DNA from: Acidobacteriota bacterium
GTDB lineage: Bacteria; Acidobacteriota; Terriglobia; Acidiferrales; UBA7541
Assembly (NCBI GenBank): GCA_013286165.1
Contig: JABDGF010000004.1
Span: forward strand, 1-64,000
DNA length: 64,000 bases
Direction of reading: 5' to 3'
Within the stretch, counting starts at the first letter, position 1, and every line of letters starts with the position of its first letter. The notes below the pieces were generated by a model. It was not told the DNA's origin. It worked only from the letters and a program-made list of their open reading frames with translations, and did no database searches. Positions 1-8,030 of this stretch are shown here, in pieces. The position numbers and the translations under genes were made by a program.

Positions 1-850
1 ATCTTTGTACTGCGCGAGCTCGTGAAGAATGTCGGACGCCGGCGTTATGGGATACGAGCCAAGGAACAGCCGCGTCTTGGATTGTTGCGATGCGGCGACG
101 AATCCGAGAGCGAGAGCGGCATTGCCGCTGATGTTGCGATAGAGGCCCGGTTCGAGCTTCGCGGGCGGAATGTCGTAGGTGACTTGAAACGATTCCGAGG
201 CGTCGCAGTAGCTATAGCCCGCTTTCATCGCGAGCAGGTTGGCCTGCACCAGAATCGGCTTGTTCTTGAATTTATCGTTGAGCCAGCGCTCGGTGGATTC
301 CATCGAGCGGTTGTAGAGCCAGTAGCACATGCCGAGCGCAAAAAAGTTTTTGCACCGGTCCATGCTTTTCGTATCGAGACCGAGATCTTTTAGCGCGGCG
401 CGGGTTAGCTTGGTGAGTTCAACTTTGAAAAGGCGATAGCCATCGAGAGTGTGGTTCTCGAGCGGGTTCTCGGTCTGGTTCGCCTTGCGTAGATCGGTTT
501 CAAGGAAATGGTCCACGTTGACGATCAGGATGCCGTTCGGCTTCAGGTCGGCGAGATTCATCTTCAGCGCGGCAGGATTCATCGCGACAAGCGCGTCAAC
601 CGCATCGCCCGGCGTGAAAACGTCGGTGGATGAGAAGTGAACCTGGAAACCGCTGACGCCCGGCAGCGTACCCGCAGGGGCGCGAATTTCGGCGGGGAAG
701 TCCGGGAAAGTGGCGAGATCGTTGCCGAAAAGGGCGGCCGTATTGGTGAACTGGCTGCATGCCGTCGCCCGAGTCGCCGCAGAAGCGGATGACCGCGTTT
801 TCAACGGTCTCGCGACGGCGCGCCAGAGGTTCAGTAATCGTCGAAGCCAT
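1..850 (-). CDS. korA: 2-oxoacid:ferredoxin oxidoreductase alpha subunit (KorA-like), 5' part, frameshifted
   Basis: Catalytic alpha subunit of a 2-oxoglutarate-type 2-oxoacid:ferredoxin oxidoreductase, which decarboxylates a 2-oxoacid to acyl-CoA and reduces ferredoxin. The start at 850 reads MASTITEPLARRRETVENAV and then the gamma-domain signature CGDSGDGMQ. The frame then breaks near 754-760. In the second frame the protein continues QFTNTAALFGNDLATFPDF and stays open to the window edge, ending in the alpha-domain motif GSYPITPASDILHE. Homologues normally have about LTGS between GMQ and QFTN, so roughly 11 bases seem missing. About 280 of some 600 residues are in the window. The family assignment is secure; whether the gene is broken or the break is a sequence error cannot be told here. 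The beta subunit, usually the next gene, would lie outside the window. Confidence 0.85.
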
Positions 851-1176
851 TCGTAGTCAGGACCTCAAAGTTGAGATGGCAAAAAGCGAGTGCCGCCTAC
901 TTGAAAGATGCGCGGATTGTCTCGCAGGATGCGGCAGGAACCGCGAACGGTCGAAACGGCAGGCCCAAGCTGCACGTCTCAACATTAAGCGGTCGGTACG
1001 CCGGCGCGAATCATCCGAGGCGCCATCCGATGCTCAGCGCTTTTCGGCGGAAACCGTCGGCGCGCACGGGCGGCAAGTATGCAAAGACCGCGGATGAAGC
1101 TCGTGCATCTTCTTTTGTAGGTTAGCATAACGATGCGCGTTTCGCCCCAAAGCGTGCCTGCTGTGTTGTTACTCGG
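851..1176. other. Divergent intergenic region, korA/DedA
   Basis: This 326-base gap separates two divergent genes and should hold both promoters. I could not find a convincing -35/-10 pair on either strand. Short open frames cross it but show no family signature and no good ribosome binding site, so I see no gene here. Confidence 0.4.
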
Positions 1177-1851
1177 ATGCATACAAAAATGAAATTGGAC
1201 TTTGTGAGCTTCGTGCAGGGGCAGGCGCGGAAAGCGCCGGATACCTCCGCGTCCCATGCGGTGCGGCGCTGGTTCTTCCACCTGGGAGGGCCGGGGCTGA
1301 TTTTGCTGGGCGTGATCGATAGCTCGGTGATCCCCGTGCCGGGCAGCGTCGATGCGATGACGATTATTCTCTCCGCGCACGAAAAGACGCTTTGGATTTA
1401 CTACGCCGTGATGGCGACGATTGGTTCGGTGCTGGGCGCGTACCTCACGTTTCGGATTGCGCGGACACAGGGCGAGAAGGCGATGAGCAAACGATTCAAG
1501 CCCCGCACGATCAAGAAGGTGAATGCGATTTTCGAGAAGTACGGCTTCAGTTCGATTGCGATTCCGGCGCTGCTGCCGCCGCCATTTCCGATGGTTCCGT
1601 TTACGATTGCGGCCGGAGCGATGAAGTATCCGGTGCAGAAATTTCTACTGGCGATGACGATTGGGCGCGCGACGCGGTACGCGATACTGGCGTATTTGGG
1701 CGCGAAGTATGGGCGGCAGATTTTCGCGGTGGTGGTGGCGCACGGGTGGACGTTTCTCTACATACTGATCGGAGTTGCGGTGGTGGTGTTTCTGATTTGG
1801 TGGTTTGGGTTCCGGCACAAGAAGGCGGCGCTGGCGCACGGGGCGGATTGA
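1177..1851 (+). CDS. DedA/YqaA-type VTT-domain membrane protein
   Basis: Inner-membrane protein of the DedA/SNARE-associated (VTT) superfamily, members of which act in phospholipid flipping and envelope homeostasis; this one's substrate is unknown. The 224-residue protein has a cytoplasmic N-terminus, a re-entrant-type segment with DSSVIPVPGSVDAM (about residues 48-61), a hydrophobic stretch YYAVMATIGSVLGAYLTF (about 73-90), the Pro-rich LLPPPFPMVPFTIAAG (about 131-146), and a last hydrophobic helix near 190-212 followed by a basic tail. Length fits the short YqaA-like branch. ATG at 1177 is taken as the start; a second ATG at 1189 is possible, and neither has a strong ribosome binding site. 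It stands alone on its strand, 270 bases from the next gene. Confidence 0.85.
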   Translation: MHTKMKLDFVSFVQGQARKAPDTSASHAVRRWFFHLGGPGLILLGVIDSSVIPVPGSVDAMTIILSAHEKTLWIYYAVMATIGSVLGAYLTFRIARTQGEKAMSKRFKPRTIKKVNAIFEKYGFSSIAIPALLPPPFPMVPFTIAAGAMKYPVQKFLLAMTIGRATRYAILAYLGAKYGRQIFAVVVAHGWTFLYILIGVAVVVFLIWWFGFRHKKAALAHGAD

Positions 1852-2121
1852 GGGTGGCGCTTAGGCGCGGGTCGCTGGCGTTGGTGAAAACGAAGAGAGA
1901 TCTTCGGCCGTGTACGGCCTCAGGATGACGACGCTGGTAGTTGTTGGCGCTGTGCGACGAGTTGAGTTGCCCCGTAACGGTTCGCGACCTACGTCGGAGA
2001 ACAGCCTGCGCGGCAGGCTATTCCACTGACCCTGGGTCTAGTTCTATACGTACCCACCTTTACCCTTTTCGCACAGTTTCGGAAGGTTCATCTCGCGTCC
2101 CAGCGGGAAGTGCTAGCGTTA

Positions 2122-3057
2122 ATGAAAGCCCCTGGGGAGTGGTGTGTGACCGAGTTAGCTGACGCCAATATGCCCGGCGCCGAGAAGCGCCGAAGCACAC
2201 GGATCATCAAGTCCGTCCCGATTACGGTGACGGGTACCGATGCGTTGGGACAGGAGTTCCGCGAGTCAACCAACACGGTGATGATCAACTGCTACGGGTG
2301 TAAGTATCAGTCGGTCCACTACGTACCGAAGAGCACGCACGTCTCGATCGAGGTTCATCGCACACACAAAGGTTTGCCGCCACGAACGGTCCGCGGCAAA
2401 GTGATTTGGGTACAGCGGCCGCGTTCGTATCAGGACGTGTATCACATCGGGTTGGAATTCGAAGTTGCGGGAAATGTATGGAGTCTCGCGGCGGCGCCGG
2501 CGGATTGGTTTTCGTTTCCCGGCGACGAAGAAGACGCGCGCGAGCTGGAGACGGCGAAGGTTGCGCCCATCAGTTCGGGAAGGCGTGGCGCGGAAGCGGA
2601 GCAGGTGCTTCTGGTGCCTACGTCGGTTGCGGTGAGTGAAGCGTTTGAGGTGGACTTCACCGCGGAAATTCCTGCGGCGGAAAAATCGACGCCGCATCGC
2701 GCGACGGAACGTGTTCCGGAGCGGGCCAGCATCGGCGAGCGCCAGCGGGAACGGCAGAATCTTACGATGCGCGAAATGGTGCGCGAAGTGGTGGACGAAC
2801 GATTGACGGAACACTCTGCAACCATGCGGCGGCATTTCGACGATTCGCTGCAGCAGCTACTTGAAAAAGTTTACGAGCGGATGCAGGCGATGGCGGACGA
2901 ATCGAAGCAGGAGATCCGGTCTATTCGCGAATCACTCACCGTTGTGCCCTCACCCACAACATCGGCGTCTGCAATCTCGGCAAGCGCACCCACGCAGAAG
3001 GGCCGTCCGAACAGGCGCCGGCGCGGCGGATTCAGCGGCGGAAACGCAAACTCGTAA
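2122..3057 (+). CDS. PilZ-like domain protein with coiled C-terminal half
   Basis: Cytoplasmic protein resembling acidobacterial PilZ-like proteins, a family often linked to cyclic-di-GMP signalling. The N-terminal domain (about residues 15-115) carries EKRRSTRI, then TVMINCYGCKYQS where a classical PilZ domain has D/NxSxxG, and ends HIGLEFEVAGNVW. The second c-di-GMP motif is therefore degenerate, with two cysteines (NCYGC), so ligand binding is uncertain. The second half is charged and probably helical (about 195-275), followed by a basic tail RPNRRRRGGFSG. ATG at 2122 follows GGGAAG at 2104-2109. GTG at 2110 and ATG at 2167, which directly precedes the conserved RRSTRI block, are alternatives. 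It is not obviously in an operon with lexA, which has its own promoter. Confidence 0.7.
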   Translation: MKAPGEWCVTELADANMPGAEKRRSTRIIKSVPITVTGTDALGQEFRESTNTVMINCYGCKYQSVHYVPKSTHVSIEVHRTHKGLPPRTVRGKVIWVQRPRSYQDVYHIGLEFEVAGNVWSLAAAPADWFSFPGDEEDARELETAKVAPISSGRRGAEAEQVLLVPTSVAVSEAFEVDFTAEIPAAEKSTPHRATERVPERASIGERQRERQNLTMREMVREVVDERLTEHSATMRRHFDDSLQQLLEKVYERMQAMADESKQEIRSIRESLTVVPSPTTSASAISASAPTQKGRPNRRRRGGFSGGNANS

Positions 3058-3126
3058 GTCCTCGTTTTCCACACCCATAGCCCTTTAGGACTGGAAATTA
3101 AAAAGGGCAACTGTCCCTAAGTACCA

Positions 3127-3155
3127 TTGACTTTCGCTTTTGATTCGCCCATAGT
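3127..3155 (+). promoter_or_regulatory. lexA promoter
   Basis: TTGACT at 3127-3132 and CATAGT at 3150-3155 are separated by 17 bases, a sigma-70-type arrangement ending 33 bases before the lexA ATG. LexA normally represses its own gene, so an operator is expected in this region. I do not recognise one by eye. Confidence 0.6.
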
Positions 3156-3188
3156 TGCGCAAGATACTGCGACCCAAAGGGGCGTTCG

Positions 3189-3812
3189 ATGGCGTTAACG
3201 AAGCGGCAAAAAGAAGTACTCAACTACCTCGTAGGATTTCTGAACAAGAACGGCTACTCGCCGAGTTTCGAGGAGATCGCGCACGCGCTGAAGCTGACGT
3301 CGCTTGCGACGGTGCACAAGCACCTGTCGACGCTCGAGAAGAAAGGTTTCGTGCGCCGCGGCTACAACCAGAGCCGCTCGATTGAAATTTTGCAGCTTCC
3401 GAAGCCGGTGCGCGAGCAGGTGCTCGACCGCCAGGTGTCGGAACTTCCGCTCGCGGGCCGCATTGCTGCAGGCCGTCCGCTGGAAGCGGTGGAAGTAAAC
3501 GAGACGATTTCGCTCGCGGATTTTTCGCGCGGGCAGGGAACGTACGTGCTGCAGGTGAAGGGCGAATCGATGCGCGACGATCACATCCTTGACGGTGATT
3601 ACATCGTGGTGGAATCGACGCAGGTGGCGAATCCGGGCGAGATTGTGGTGGCGCTGGTGGGCGAGGACGACGCGACGGTGAAGCGTTTCTATCGTGAGCC
3701 GGGCGGCAAAGTCCGGTTGCAGCCGGCAAACTCGACGATGTCGCCGATCATGGTGGCGGCGGCGGATGTGAAGATTCAGGGGCGCGTGGTCGGCGTTCTT
3801 CGCAAATATTAA
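3189..3812 (+). CDS. lexA: LexA SOS repressor
   Basis: Transcriptional repressor of the SOS regulon that cleaves itself when RecA is activated by DNA damage. The 207 residues fit the family. An N-terminal winged helix (about 1-70) has recognition-helix sequence SLATVHKHLSTLEKKG. The scissile Ala-Gly lies at 94-95 (RIAAGRPLE). The C-terminal S24 peptidase domain has catalytic Ser127 (VKGESM) and Lys165 (TVKRF). It ends with a strong hairpin terminator 26 bases downstream, so it is probably a single-gene transcript. All catalytic residues are intact, so it should be functional. Confidence 0.97.
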   Translation: MALTKRQKEVLNYLVGFLNKNGYSPSFEEIAHALKLTSLATVHKHLSTLEKKGFVRRGYNQSRSIEILQLPKPVREQVLDRQVSELPLAGRIAAGRPLEAVEVNETISLADFSRGQGTYVLQVKGESMRDDHILDGDYIVVESTQVANPGEIVVALVGEDDATVKRFYREPGGKVRLQPANSTMSPIMVAAADVKIQGRVVGVLRKY

Positions 3813-3837
3813 TTAAAGGTTCGCACCAGCGGAACTG

Positions 3838-3897
3838 CGGCCGCGGTGTTTGGCGATCAGTGAGTCACCTGACGCTGGATACCGCGGCCGTTTTGTT
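3838..3897 (+). terminator. Intrinsic terminator of lexA
   Basis: CGGCCGCGGT at 3838-3847 is perfectly complementary to ACCGCGGCCG at 3881-3890 and is followed by TTTTGTTT. The 33-base loop contains a smaller GTGA/TCAC stem. Confidence 0.8.
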
Positions 3898-4023
3898 TGT
3901 GGCGGGGCGCGAAATAGTCGCTTGCCTTCCCGCGGCGGACGGGTTCACACTCATCGAGCCCACAACCAGCAGCCCTCAATCGTGTGACCTTATCGGGTCA
4001 GACACATCTGTTTCATTTTGAAT

Positions 4024-4052
4024 TTGGCACCGACCCAGCGCGGGACTACATT
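4024..4052 (+). promoter_or_regulatory. Probable bactofilin promoter
   Basis: TTGGCA at 4024-4029 and TACATT at 4047-4052 are 17 bases apart. This would give a roughly 205-base untranslated leader before the bactofilin gene. The remaining part of the 453-base gap (3813-4265) holds the lexA terminator and no gene that I can see. Confidence 0.5.
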
Positions 4053-4265
4053 CAAAGACCCGGTCCTTATATTGATCCGATTTTTCTGGGCTCCTCCTTC
4101 GAAAACCGGGGAGAGCGCATGTGGGGAGAGTAAAAGCCGGACAGCGCGGCGAGTCCGCTCCCTCAGCAGCAGTCGAACGGGCAGCCGGTTCAGAACGGTA
4201 GAAGGGCAAGCAATCCGAACGCGCCGAGTGCGAAGGCACCGGCACTCACTGGGGAGGCAAGAACA

Positions 4266-4676
4266 ATGGCATCGAATTCGACTTTTGGGAACACCACGCC
4301 GAGCGGAATCGCGCGGTTGGGATCGACCCTTCACGTGAAGGGCGAGATCACGGGCAACGAAGATCTGCTGATCGACGGCAGCGTCGAAGGCCTGGTGCAG
4401 CTGGAAGACCGCAAGTTGACCGTGGGCGCGAGCGCCAAGGTGACGGCGGACGTGATTGCGCGGGAAGTGGTGGTGTACGGCAACGTGAAGGGCAATCTTC
4501 GCGCGCGCGACCGTATCGAGATCAAGAAGGACGGCTCGGTGGTAGGCGATTTGACCACCGCGCGTATTTCGATCGAAGACGGCGCCTACTTCAAGGGCTC
4601 GATCGAGATCGACAAGACGGGCGATCTGGCGGACGACAAGTCGCACGCGCGCAAGACCGCCAACGTAACGACGTAA
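4266..4676 (+). CDS. Bactofilin cytoskeletal protein
   Basis: Bactofilins form nucleotide-independent polymers that scaffold cell-wall or envelope machinery. This 136-residue protein has a short disordered N-terminus, then a right-handed beta-helix core starting STLHVKGEITGNEDLLIDGS (about 20-39). The core continues with regular short beta turns such as KVTADVIAREVVVYGNVKG, and a polar tail follows from about 120. Length and the G-rich six-residue periodicity match the DUF583/bactofilin family. It lies between a long leader and a strong terminator, so it is probably monocistronic. Its cell-shape role here is inferred from the family alone. GGGGAGG at 4252-4258 is the ribosome binding site. 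Confidence 0.92.
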   Translation: MASNSTFGNTTPSGIARLGSTLHVKGEITGNEDLLIDGSVEGLVQLEDRKLTVGASAKVTADVIAREVVVYGNVKGNLRARDRIEIKKDGSVVGDLTTARISIEDGAYFKGSIEIDKTGDLADDKSHARKTANVTT

Positions 4677-4705
4677 GCCCTCGAGTCACGCAGGTCCGGA
4701 ATTAG

Positions 4706-4759
4706 AAAGCCCACGGTGGTCCGCTTTTTAGCGGGCAAGCGTGGGCTTTTTGTTTTTTT
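4706..4759 (+). terminator. Intrinsic terminator of bactofilin gene
   Basis: AAAGCCCACG at 4706-4715 pairs with CGTGGGCTTT at 4740-4749. The right arm runs into a long T tract (TTTTTGTTTTTTT). An inner CCGC/GCGG stem lies in the loop. Confidence 0.88.
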
Positions 4760-4844
4760 GTCACACCCCTACTCATTATACGTGAGGGTCTTGCGTCAAG
4801 AGTAACAATGAGGTATTAAGGCGGCGTCGGAGGTACTGTCAACC

Positions 4845-6776
4845 ATGGCGCTCGCTCCTGAAAGATCAAGGCTGGTCTCACTTAAAATCAGGAATCTCGG
4901 ATGCATTGGCCCTGAGGGCGTCGAAGTCCAATTAGACAAAATCGTCTGCCTAGTGGGGCGCAACAATTGCGGCAAGTCCACGGTCCTAAGGGCTTACGAG
5001 TTAGCGCAAGGCGGCAAGATCATTAGCGGTCATGACAAATGTGCATGGGCTCCGGAAAACGACCATCCAGAAGTCGAACTATGCGTTCACATCCCTGACG
5101 GAACAATGAACGTTGACGAAAAATGGAAAGTAATCAGTGGTGACAATAAGTTGGTTAAGAGCCGGTGGCAGTGGAGGGCGATCGGCGAAAAGCCGATCCG
5201 CCAGACTTGGGATCCTGAAGCGGCTGACGGGAACGGCGATTGGGCTGAACAGGAAAAGGCCGGAGGTGCGGACAACGTCTTCAAATCCAGATTGCCGCAA
5301 CCTCTTCGGGTAGACTCGCTGGTCGATTCAATAACCGAACACGATCAACTTCTGAAACTAATAATCGAGCCAATCGCGACGAAACTGCGCACACTCCAAC
5401 AGACTCAAGGTACGGCCCTGCAAACCGCGATTAACGAGCTCCTCAAAGCAGTCGATCTACCTCTTTCTGAGTATCAGCGAGAGGTAGATAAGGTAGGAGA
5501 TAGCGTCCACAAGCGCTTTGCCGGTGTGTTCCCTGAATTAAATATCCAGATCAAGCTGCGAATGGACAATCTCACGTTCGACCCTGTGAAGGAGTTAAGC
5601 GCCGGTTCTGGCGTTCGGTTCATTCAGGGCGATTCGGAAACCGGAATTAGGCAACAGGGGACGGGCTCGCGCCGCGCCTTGTTCTGGACGCTTTTACAGA
5701 TTCGAAATCAACTCCAACGAGAAGAGAAGCTTAAGAGGGACGAGGAAAAGCGGCACGAGCAACAGGCTTCGGCGATTTCCGGGCTTAAGACGAAGATCAA
5801 AGCGGAAGAGGAAAAGGCCAAGCCTAACGACGGGAGATTGGAGAAGTACAAGCAGGAACTAGCCGCGCTCGTGGCAGAGCCCGCGTCATCCGGAGACGAA
5901 GCTTCACTTCCTGGGTTCATTCTTTTAATCGACGAGCCTGAAAACGCGCTACACCCACTTGCGGTTCGCGCTGCTTGTAGTCAGCTCTATGATTTGGCCG
6001 AGGACCCCAATTGGCAGGTGATGCTATCAACCCATTCGCCGTACTTTATTAATCCTCTTCATGACAACACAACGATCCTGCGGATCGATCGCGACGGAAA
6101 GACGACTCGGCCCCGGGCTTTTCGTGCAGCTACAGCAAAGTTCAGCGACGAGGATAGAGAGAATTTGCGGGCTTTACTCCAGCTAGACGCATCTCTCGCC
6201 GAAATGTTTTTTGGCTCTTACCCGATCGTCGTTGAGGGCGACACCGAAATTGCATCGTTTTGGGCGGCGCTCCCGCCGGAGAAAGGTCAAATCGAATTCT
6301 TCGTCGTTCCTGCGCGTGGGAAGATGCTAATCCCCTCTATCGTTCGGTTGTTGGCGCATTTCAAGATGAATTTTGGCGTGTTACACGATGTGGACTCGCC
6401 ACGGCATCAGGGCGGCGGAAAGAATCCTGCGTGGGCGATGAACCGCAATATTGCTGAAGCAATTTGGGAAGCTCGCACTCAGGGTGTAGAGATTAGGCAT
6501 CGGGTGAGCGTTCCAGATTTCGAACGCCGACTAGGCTGGGGAGAGGAAGGAAAAGACAAACCGATCCGAGCGCACAGGAAGGTAAAATCAGACCTCAAAT
6601 TGCAGTCTGAAGTTGAAAAGCTCTTTGGGCAGCTCGTAACCAGCAGTCAGGCTCAGCCATTTCCGCACGTGGCGCCGACTGCGACAGTGGACGAGTTGCT
6701 TGCCGCTATCGAACTCTCCGTCAAATCGTGGGCCCAAACTAACGCCGCACAGGATCCGAGGTATGCGTTCTCTTGA
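4845..6776 (+). CDS. OLD-family ATP-dependent nuclease (AAA15 ATPase + TOPRIM)
   Basis: Overcoming-lysogenization-defect (OLD) type nuclease: an ABC-like ATPase joined to a TOPRIM nuclease, a family with anti-phage members. Walker A is GRNNCGKST (residues 38-46). A charged coiled coil covers about 285-345 (QLQREEKLKRDEEKRHEQQ). Walker B is ILLIDEPENALHP (about 358-370), followed by the switch histidine in STHSPYF. The TOPRIM part has VVEGDTE (about 460) and the DxD motif HDVDSPR (about 513). At 643 residues it is full length and all motifs are intact. GGAGGT at 4829-4834 precedes the ATG. It stands alone between a terminator and the rplM promoter, with no UvrD-like helicase, so a class 1 OLD is more likely than Gabija. 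AGA, AGG and TTA codons are commoner here than in flanking genes, suggesting transfer. Confidence 0.88.
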   Translation: MALAPERSRLVSLKIRNLGCIGPEGVEVQLDKIVCLVGRNNCGKSTVLRAYELAQGGKIISGHDKCAWAPENDHPEVELCVHIPDGTMNVDEKWKVISGDNKLVKSRWQWRAIGEKPIRQTWDPEAADGNGDWAEQEKAGGADNVFKSRLPQPLRVDSLVDSITEHDQLLKLIIEPIATKLRTLQQTQGTALQTAINELLKAVDLPLSEYQREVDKVGDSVHKRFAGVFPELNIQIKLRMDNLTFDPVKELSAGSGVRFIQGDSETGIRQQGTGSRRALFWTLLQIRNQLQREEKLKRDEEKRHEQQASAISGLKTKIKAEEEKAKPNDGRLEKYKQELAALVAEPASSGDEASLPGFILLIDEPENALHPLAVRAACSQLYDLAEDPNWQVMLSTHSPYFINPLHDNTTILRIDRDGKTTRPRAFRAATAKFSDEDRENLRALLQLDASLAEMFFGSYPIVVEGDTEIASFWAALPPEKGQIEFFVVPARGKMLIPSIVRLLAHFKMNFGVLHDVDSPRHQGGGKNPAWAMNRNIAEAIWEARTQGVEIRHRVSVPDFERRLGWGEEGKDKPIRAHRKVKSDLKLQSEVEKLFGQLVTSSQAQPFPHVAPTATVDELLAAIELSVKSWAQTNAAQDPRYAFS

Positions 6777-6803
6777 GTGTCGGGGCGGTGAAGATGACTT
6801 TGG

Positions 6804-6832
6804 TTGACAGACCCCGGTTGTTACCTTAGACT
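6804..6832 (+). promoter_or_regulatory. rplM-rpsI promoter
   Basis: TTGACA at 6804-6809 and TAGACT at 6827-6832 with a 17-base spacer lie 37 bases before the rplM ATG. This is one of the best sigma-70-type matches in the window, as expected for ribosomal protein genes. Confidence 0.8.
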
Positions 6833-6869
6833 CTACGTTTGTCTCTACACGGAAGGGTGTGACTAGCTG

Positions 6870-7319
6870 ATGGCTACATATATACCGCGGGGACGTCAGG
6901 CGGAAGAACTGATGGTCGGTGGCAATTGGTTCGTGATCGACGCGAGTGGCGTGGTATTGGGACGACTCGCGACGAAGGTCGCGCGCATGCTGATCGGCAA
7001 GGACAAGCCGACGTACACTCCGCATCTCGATTGCGGTGACCATATCGTCGTAGTGAATGCCGACAAGGTGAAACTGACGGGGAACAAGATCGACCAGAAG
7101 GTCTATCACCGTCACAGTGGATGGCCGGGCGGTTTGAAGACCACACCGATCCGGTCGATGCTGCAACGTCGTCCAGAAGAGGTCGTACGTGAAGCGGTAT
7201 TGGGCATGCTGCCCAAGAACAAGCTTCGTGCACGGAGAGCAAAGAAGCTGCGTGTTTATGCCGGAAGTGAAGGCCTCGCGCGCCACACCGGACAAAAGCC
7301 TCAGCCGATCGCGCTGTAA
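6870..7319 (+). CDS. rplM: Ribosomal protein L13
   Basis: Large-subunit protein L13, an early assembly protein that binds 23S rRNA. The 149 residues include the family features WFVIDASGVVLGRLATKVA (about 20-38), the KVKLTGNKIDQKVYHRHSG block and GMLPKNKLRARRAKKLRVY (about 112-130). It is paired with rpsI downstream as in most bacteria and has its own strong promoter. The 105-base gap to rpsI contains a small hairpin, GACGGA/TCCGTC at 7355-7370. Slightly longer than E. coli L13 through its N- and C-termini. Confidence 0.97.
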   Translation: MATYIPRGRQAEELMVGGNWFVIDASGVVLGRLATKVARMLIGKDKPTYTPHLDCGDHIVVVNADKVKLTGNKIDQKVYHRHSGWPGGLKTTPIRSMLQRRPEEVVREAVLGMLPKNKLRARRAKKLRVYAGSEGLARHTGQKPQPIAL

Positions 7320-7424
7320 CCTCGCACCATTCGGTCCATACATTTTTTGAGCCGGACGGAAAACTCCGTCAGGCCTACTTGTCTCCGCAGGGACGCTGCG
7401 CGAGGCGCTGTACGAGGGGGAGCT

Positions 7425-7841
7425 TTGAGTTCGACGAACACGTTTCAGGGATCAGTGAAGCAGCACTACGGCACGGGCCGGCGCCGCGAGTCGATCGCGC
7501 GCGTTTACATCAAGCCCGGCGCGGCGAAATTCACGGTGAACGGACGCCCGGTGGAAGACTACTTCCGCAACGTGGCGTGGCACAAGGCGGCGACCGAGCC
7601 GCTGTCGTTCACGCAGATGCAGGATCAGGTGGAAGTGCGCGCCGTGGTGAAGGGCGGCGGCACGGGCGGGCAGGCCGGCGCGGTGCGCATGGGCCTTTCG
7701 CGCGCGCTGTCGATCTTGAACCCGGAGCTGCGGCCGTCGCTGCGCACCAACGGATTCCTGACGCGCGATTCGCGTATGAAGGAACGCAAGAAGTACGGAC
7801 AGAAGGGCGCGCGTCGCCGCTTCCAGTTCAGCAAGCGTTAA
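7425..7841 (+). CDS. rpsI: Ribosomal protein S9
   Basis: Small-subunit protein S9, whose C-terminal tail reaches the P-site tRNA anticodon stem. The core runs from YGTGRRRESIARVYIKPG (about 15-32) to the conserved terminal RRRFQFSKR. I choose TTG at 7425 because GAGGGGGAG at 7414-7422 is an almost perfect ribosome binding site and the protein then has 138 residues, near the family length. An in-frame upstream TTG at 7347 would add 26 residues with no family similarity. Cotranscribed with rplM. Confidence 0.95.
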   Translation: MSSTNTFQGSVKQHYGTGRRRESIARVYIKPGAAKFTVNGRPVEDYFRNVAWHKAATEPLSFTQMQDQVEVRAVVKGGGTGGQAGAVRMGLSRALSILNPELRPSLRTNGFLTRDSRMKERKKYGQKGARRRFQFSKR

Positions 7842-8030
7842 AGCTTGCGCGCCGCGCGGGCGCGTGAAGCTGGCGCGACGGCGGTGCGAAAAGTTTGGAC
7901 TCGAGTCTCGCAGTTGGGAAACGAGACCGGGTTACATCACGGCCGGCAAGATGCCGGCAAAAAAGGAAGCTGCCGAGCGGGGAGCACGATTCGCCGCCGC
8001 GCAAAGCTTCCCTTTCTGAAAAGGAGAACC
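7842..8030 (+). promoter_or_regulatory. Structured leader upstream of rpsB
   Basis: The 189 bases between rpsI and rpsB hold two clean hairpins. GCCGGC at 7942-7947 and 7953-7958 form a six-pair stem with an AAGAT loop. GGAAGCT at 7965-7971 pairs with AGCTTCC at 8005-8011, just before the ribosome binding site AAGGAG. A stem next to the S2 start suggests autoregulation by S2, which is known in other bacteria; here it is inference. I see no clear promoter. Confidence 0.4.

Noticed and set aside
22-393. Plus-strand open frame at the left edge
   Set aside because: Lies opposite the korA coding sequence, whose minus-strand frame gives clear family motifs.
4845-6776. Gabija system (GajA plus GajB)
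   Set aside because: The OLD-type protein is similar to GajA but no UvrD-like helicase gene is adjacent on either side.
7845-8030. Upstream in-frame extension of rpsB
   Set aside because: The added residues do not match S2, whose normal N-terminus starts at ATG 8031 after AAGGAG.
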